Translations under genes and position numbers: made by a program
Assembly (NCBI GenBank): GCA_030151565.1
Contig: JASLDM010000075.1
Location: forward strand, 1 to 23,373
DNA: 23,373 bases
Source: Flavobacterium sp.
GTDB lineage: Bacteria; Bacteroidota; Bacteroidia; Flavobacteriales; Flavobacteriaceae
Direction of reading: 5' to 3'
Shown here: piece after piece, positions 21,937 to 23,373 of the stretch
How the letters are laid out: each line of letters opens with the position of its first letter
How positions within the stretch are numbered: position 1 is the first letter of the stretch
The notes under the pieces: model-generated
Database searches by the model: none
The model's input: only the letters and a program-made list of their open reading frames with translations
What the model was told of the DNA's origin: nothing

Positions 21937-23373
21937 TATTGAATTACTTTTAAGGTTAAATCTTCATCATATTGCAACAAGAAAACGCCTGAGTTACGAA
22001 CTGTACCTTGAGGGTTTTTGCTGTACATAAACTTGTTTTCTATTTGTTGTGAATTCTTTTCAAGACTCGTTGTAAAACCATTTGCTTGGAACATTCTCAA
22101 AATTACGTCTAAAGTTACATCATACCCTCTTGTAGCAAATCTACTTGGATAGATGTTGTTTTTAGCTTTGTAATCTTTGGCAAATGCGCTTGCTTTATCA
22201 GATTCGCTTTCACGCGTAACCGATGGATAAATTAATTTTAAAGCAACTAACGTATTGATGTCGATTTCATTGTAGTCAAATACATCATTTCTTTCAAAGG
22301 CAGCCAATTGGATATTGTAGTCGTTTAACTTTGATTTCAAATGATTGGTAGTTGTTAATGCAGTTACGATGCTGTTTGAATCTAATATAACCACGTTTTT
22401 ACCAGCGGTTGATAAATAATTACCTACCGTATTAGCTGCTTTTCCATTTACTACGCGAACATTTGGAAAGTATTGTTGTAAGAAACTTCGTGTGGAAGTG
22501 TTCTTCTCGTCAATTACTGCAATAATTGTTGCTTTTTGTGCTACAAAATGATCTATTAATTGTTTCTTTAAAACATCTGCATAAGGCATTGTTTGAACTA
22601 CGTTTCCGTTAGTGCTTGCTTTTTCATTTGATAATGGAGAAACCAAGACTACTTTAGAATTAGGTAGTTTGGCAACAGCCATATCTACGTTTTTTTGAAA
22701 AAATGGACCTACAATAACATCGGTATTACTCAAATCTTCTTTTAAGAAAATAGAACTTACGTCTGAAGATGTTTTGGTTTCGTTAGAATCGTAAATTTTA
22801 ACGTCTAACGGTAGGCCAAGACGCTCTGCTTCTTCAATAGCTAATAAGGCTCCAGAATAGAATTCTAAAGTCATATTTAAAAAAGAATCACTCTTTAATT
22901 TTTGAGCTACATCACCTCCAATTTTAGCGGTATTGAAAGGCAATAGTAAAGCAAGTTCCTTTCTGTTTTGTTTGTCTAGTGAAAGTGTTAAGTCATAGAA
23001 AGTATTGCTTTTTGTTTCAAAAGCAGGTGCTTTGGTTTCAGCAACAATATCTTTCTTTTTGGTAGCATTAGCTGGTATGCGCAATTCCATACCTGTTTTT
23101 AAACCGTATTTTAAATCCGGATTAAGATTAACTAATTCTTCAACTGAGATGTCATATTCTTTTGAAATACTGTACAATGTCTGTTTTGGCTGAATAGTTA
23201 AAGTTTGGTGTTCTTCAAAAGTGTCTTTAGCTATTTTTGCTTTAATCTGTTCTTCTTCAATGCGACCAAATCCTTTTTTAAATGAGATTACAGGAATCTT
23301 TACTTCTTGCCCTATTTTTAAATCTTGGTCTTTCAACTCAGGATTCAAAGCCAAAATATGTTGGATGGTAGTT
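21936..23373 (-). CDS. LysM and type 1 periplasmic-binding domain protein (5' end outside window)
   Basis: The reading frame is open through the right edge: residues upstream of the nominal TTG at 23354 continue a LysM repeat (TTIQHILALNPELKDQ, closing with GQEVKIP). The true N terminus, and presumably a signal peptide, lie outside the window. A second LysM domain spans 23073-23207 (TLYSISKEYDISVEELVNLNPDLKYGLKTGMELRIP, motif split over its halves). A Lys/Thr linker follows. From about 22960 to the stop comes a periplasmic-binding type 1 (PBP1, LivK-like) domain, with ELALLLPFN, FYSGALLAIEEAERLGL, DVIVGPFF and a C-terminal ATRGYDVTLDVI. No ABC transporter genes are adjacent, so the binding domain may act as a cell-wall-anchored sensor or as a peptidoglycan-synthesis cofactor. 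Function unproven. Confidence 0.88.
   Translation of the reverse strand, partial: TTIQHILALNPELKDQDLKIGQEVKIPVISFKKGFGRIEEEQIKAKIAKDTFEEHQTLTIQPKQTLYSISKEYDISVEELVNLNPDLKYGLKTGMELRIPANATKKKDIVAETKAPAFETKSNTFYDLTLSLDKQNRKELALLLPFNTAKIGGDVAQKLKSDSFLNMTLEFYSGALLAIEEAERLGLPLDVKIYDSNETKTSSDVSSIFLKEDLSNTDVIVGPFFQKNVDMAVAKLPNSKVVLVSPLSNEKASTNGNVVQTMPYADVLKKQLIDHFVAQKATIIAVIDEKNTSTRSFLQQYFPNVRVVNGKAANTVGNYLSTAGKNVVILDSNSIVTALTTTNHLKSKLNDYNIQLAAFERNDVFDYNEIDINTLVALKLIYPSVTRESESDKASAFAKDYKAKNNIYPSRFATRGYDVTLDVILRMFQANGFTTSLEKNSQQIENKFMYSKNPQGTVRNSGVFLLQYDEDLTLKVIQ

Noticed and set aside
23352..23354. TTG at 23354 as the start of the LysM/periplasmic-binding protein
   Set aside because: The frame stays open to the window edge, and the residues before the TTG belong to a LysM repeat, so the gene is truncated by the window rather than starting here.
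1..23373. CRISPR arrays, tRNA or rRNA genes, toxin-antitoxin pairs and phage or plasmid genes
   Set aside because: I looked along both strands and found no regularly spaced repeats, no cloverleaf or rRNA sequences, and no genes of these types.

Overview
The window is low-GC chromosomal DNA that reads as a core housekeeping segment of a member of the Flavobacteriaceae (Bacteroidota; a Flavobacterium or Myroides relative is my best guess). Four things support this. The protein set is typical of that family: an OmpA-like porin with a calcium-binding spacer, a DUF4197 protein, an NlpE-like lipoprotein, a LysM protein fused to a periplasmic-binding domain, and YidC with a long periplasmic domain. 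Shine-Dalgarno sequences are almost absent, and several starts have A at -3 and -6. The octamer TAnnTTTG, the -7 element of the Bacteroidota primary sigma factor, sits just upstream of at least nine genes. Genes are tightly packed, with strong hairpin terminators. I see no tRNA, rRNA, CRISPR array, transposase or phage gene, and no gene-free stretch longer than about 200 bases.

Layout. From 1 to 2484 three minus-strand envelope genes lie in a row: DUF7935-like, NlpE-like and DUF4197. A divergent intergenic region with a perfect 13-bp inverted repeat leads to plus-strand uvrD/pcrA, a YciO-type YrdC-domain gene and sucC, closed by a bidirectional terminator. From 6992 to 10752 on the minus strand come ompA-like, uvrB and a single-copy DUF1456 gene. 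A small plus-strand NUDIX gene is followed by minus-strand DUF3817 and a conserved hypothetical gene, and then a plus-strand EamA permease. From 13326 to the right edge everything is on the minus strand. In transcription order it is LysM/periplasmic-binding protein (cut by the window edge), osmC-like, DUF3820, pyrG, yidC, mnmA, a FabK/nitronate monooxygenase-type gene, and acs.

How the genes relate. Two nucleotide-excision-repair genes (uvrD/pcrA and uvrB) lie within 7 kb of each other. sucC and acs serve central acetyl-CoA and TCA metabolism, pyrG makes CTP, mnmA modifies tRNA wobble uridine, and yidC and the OmpA, NlpE and LysM proteins build the envelope. Spacing supports translational coupling of LysM protein with OsmC (TAATG overlap), OsmC with DUF3820 (6 nt), and mnmA with the monooxygenase gene (4 nt).

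I found no convincing new multi-gene defence or mobile system. The points most worth a second look are non-coding or subfamily-level. They are the operator-like palindrome on the uvrD promoter, a 96-bp inverted-repeat structure at 11370-11465, the YciO-like identity of a gene likely to be called tsaC, an Asn in place of an ATP-contacting Arg in Acs, and the LysM plus periplasmic-binding architecture.
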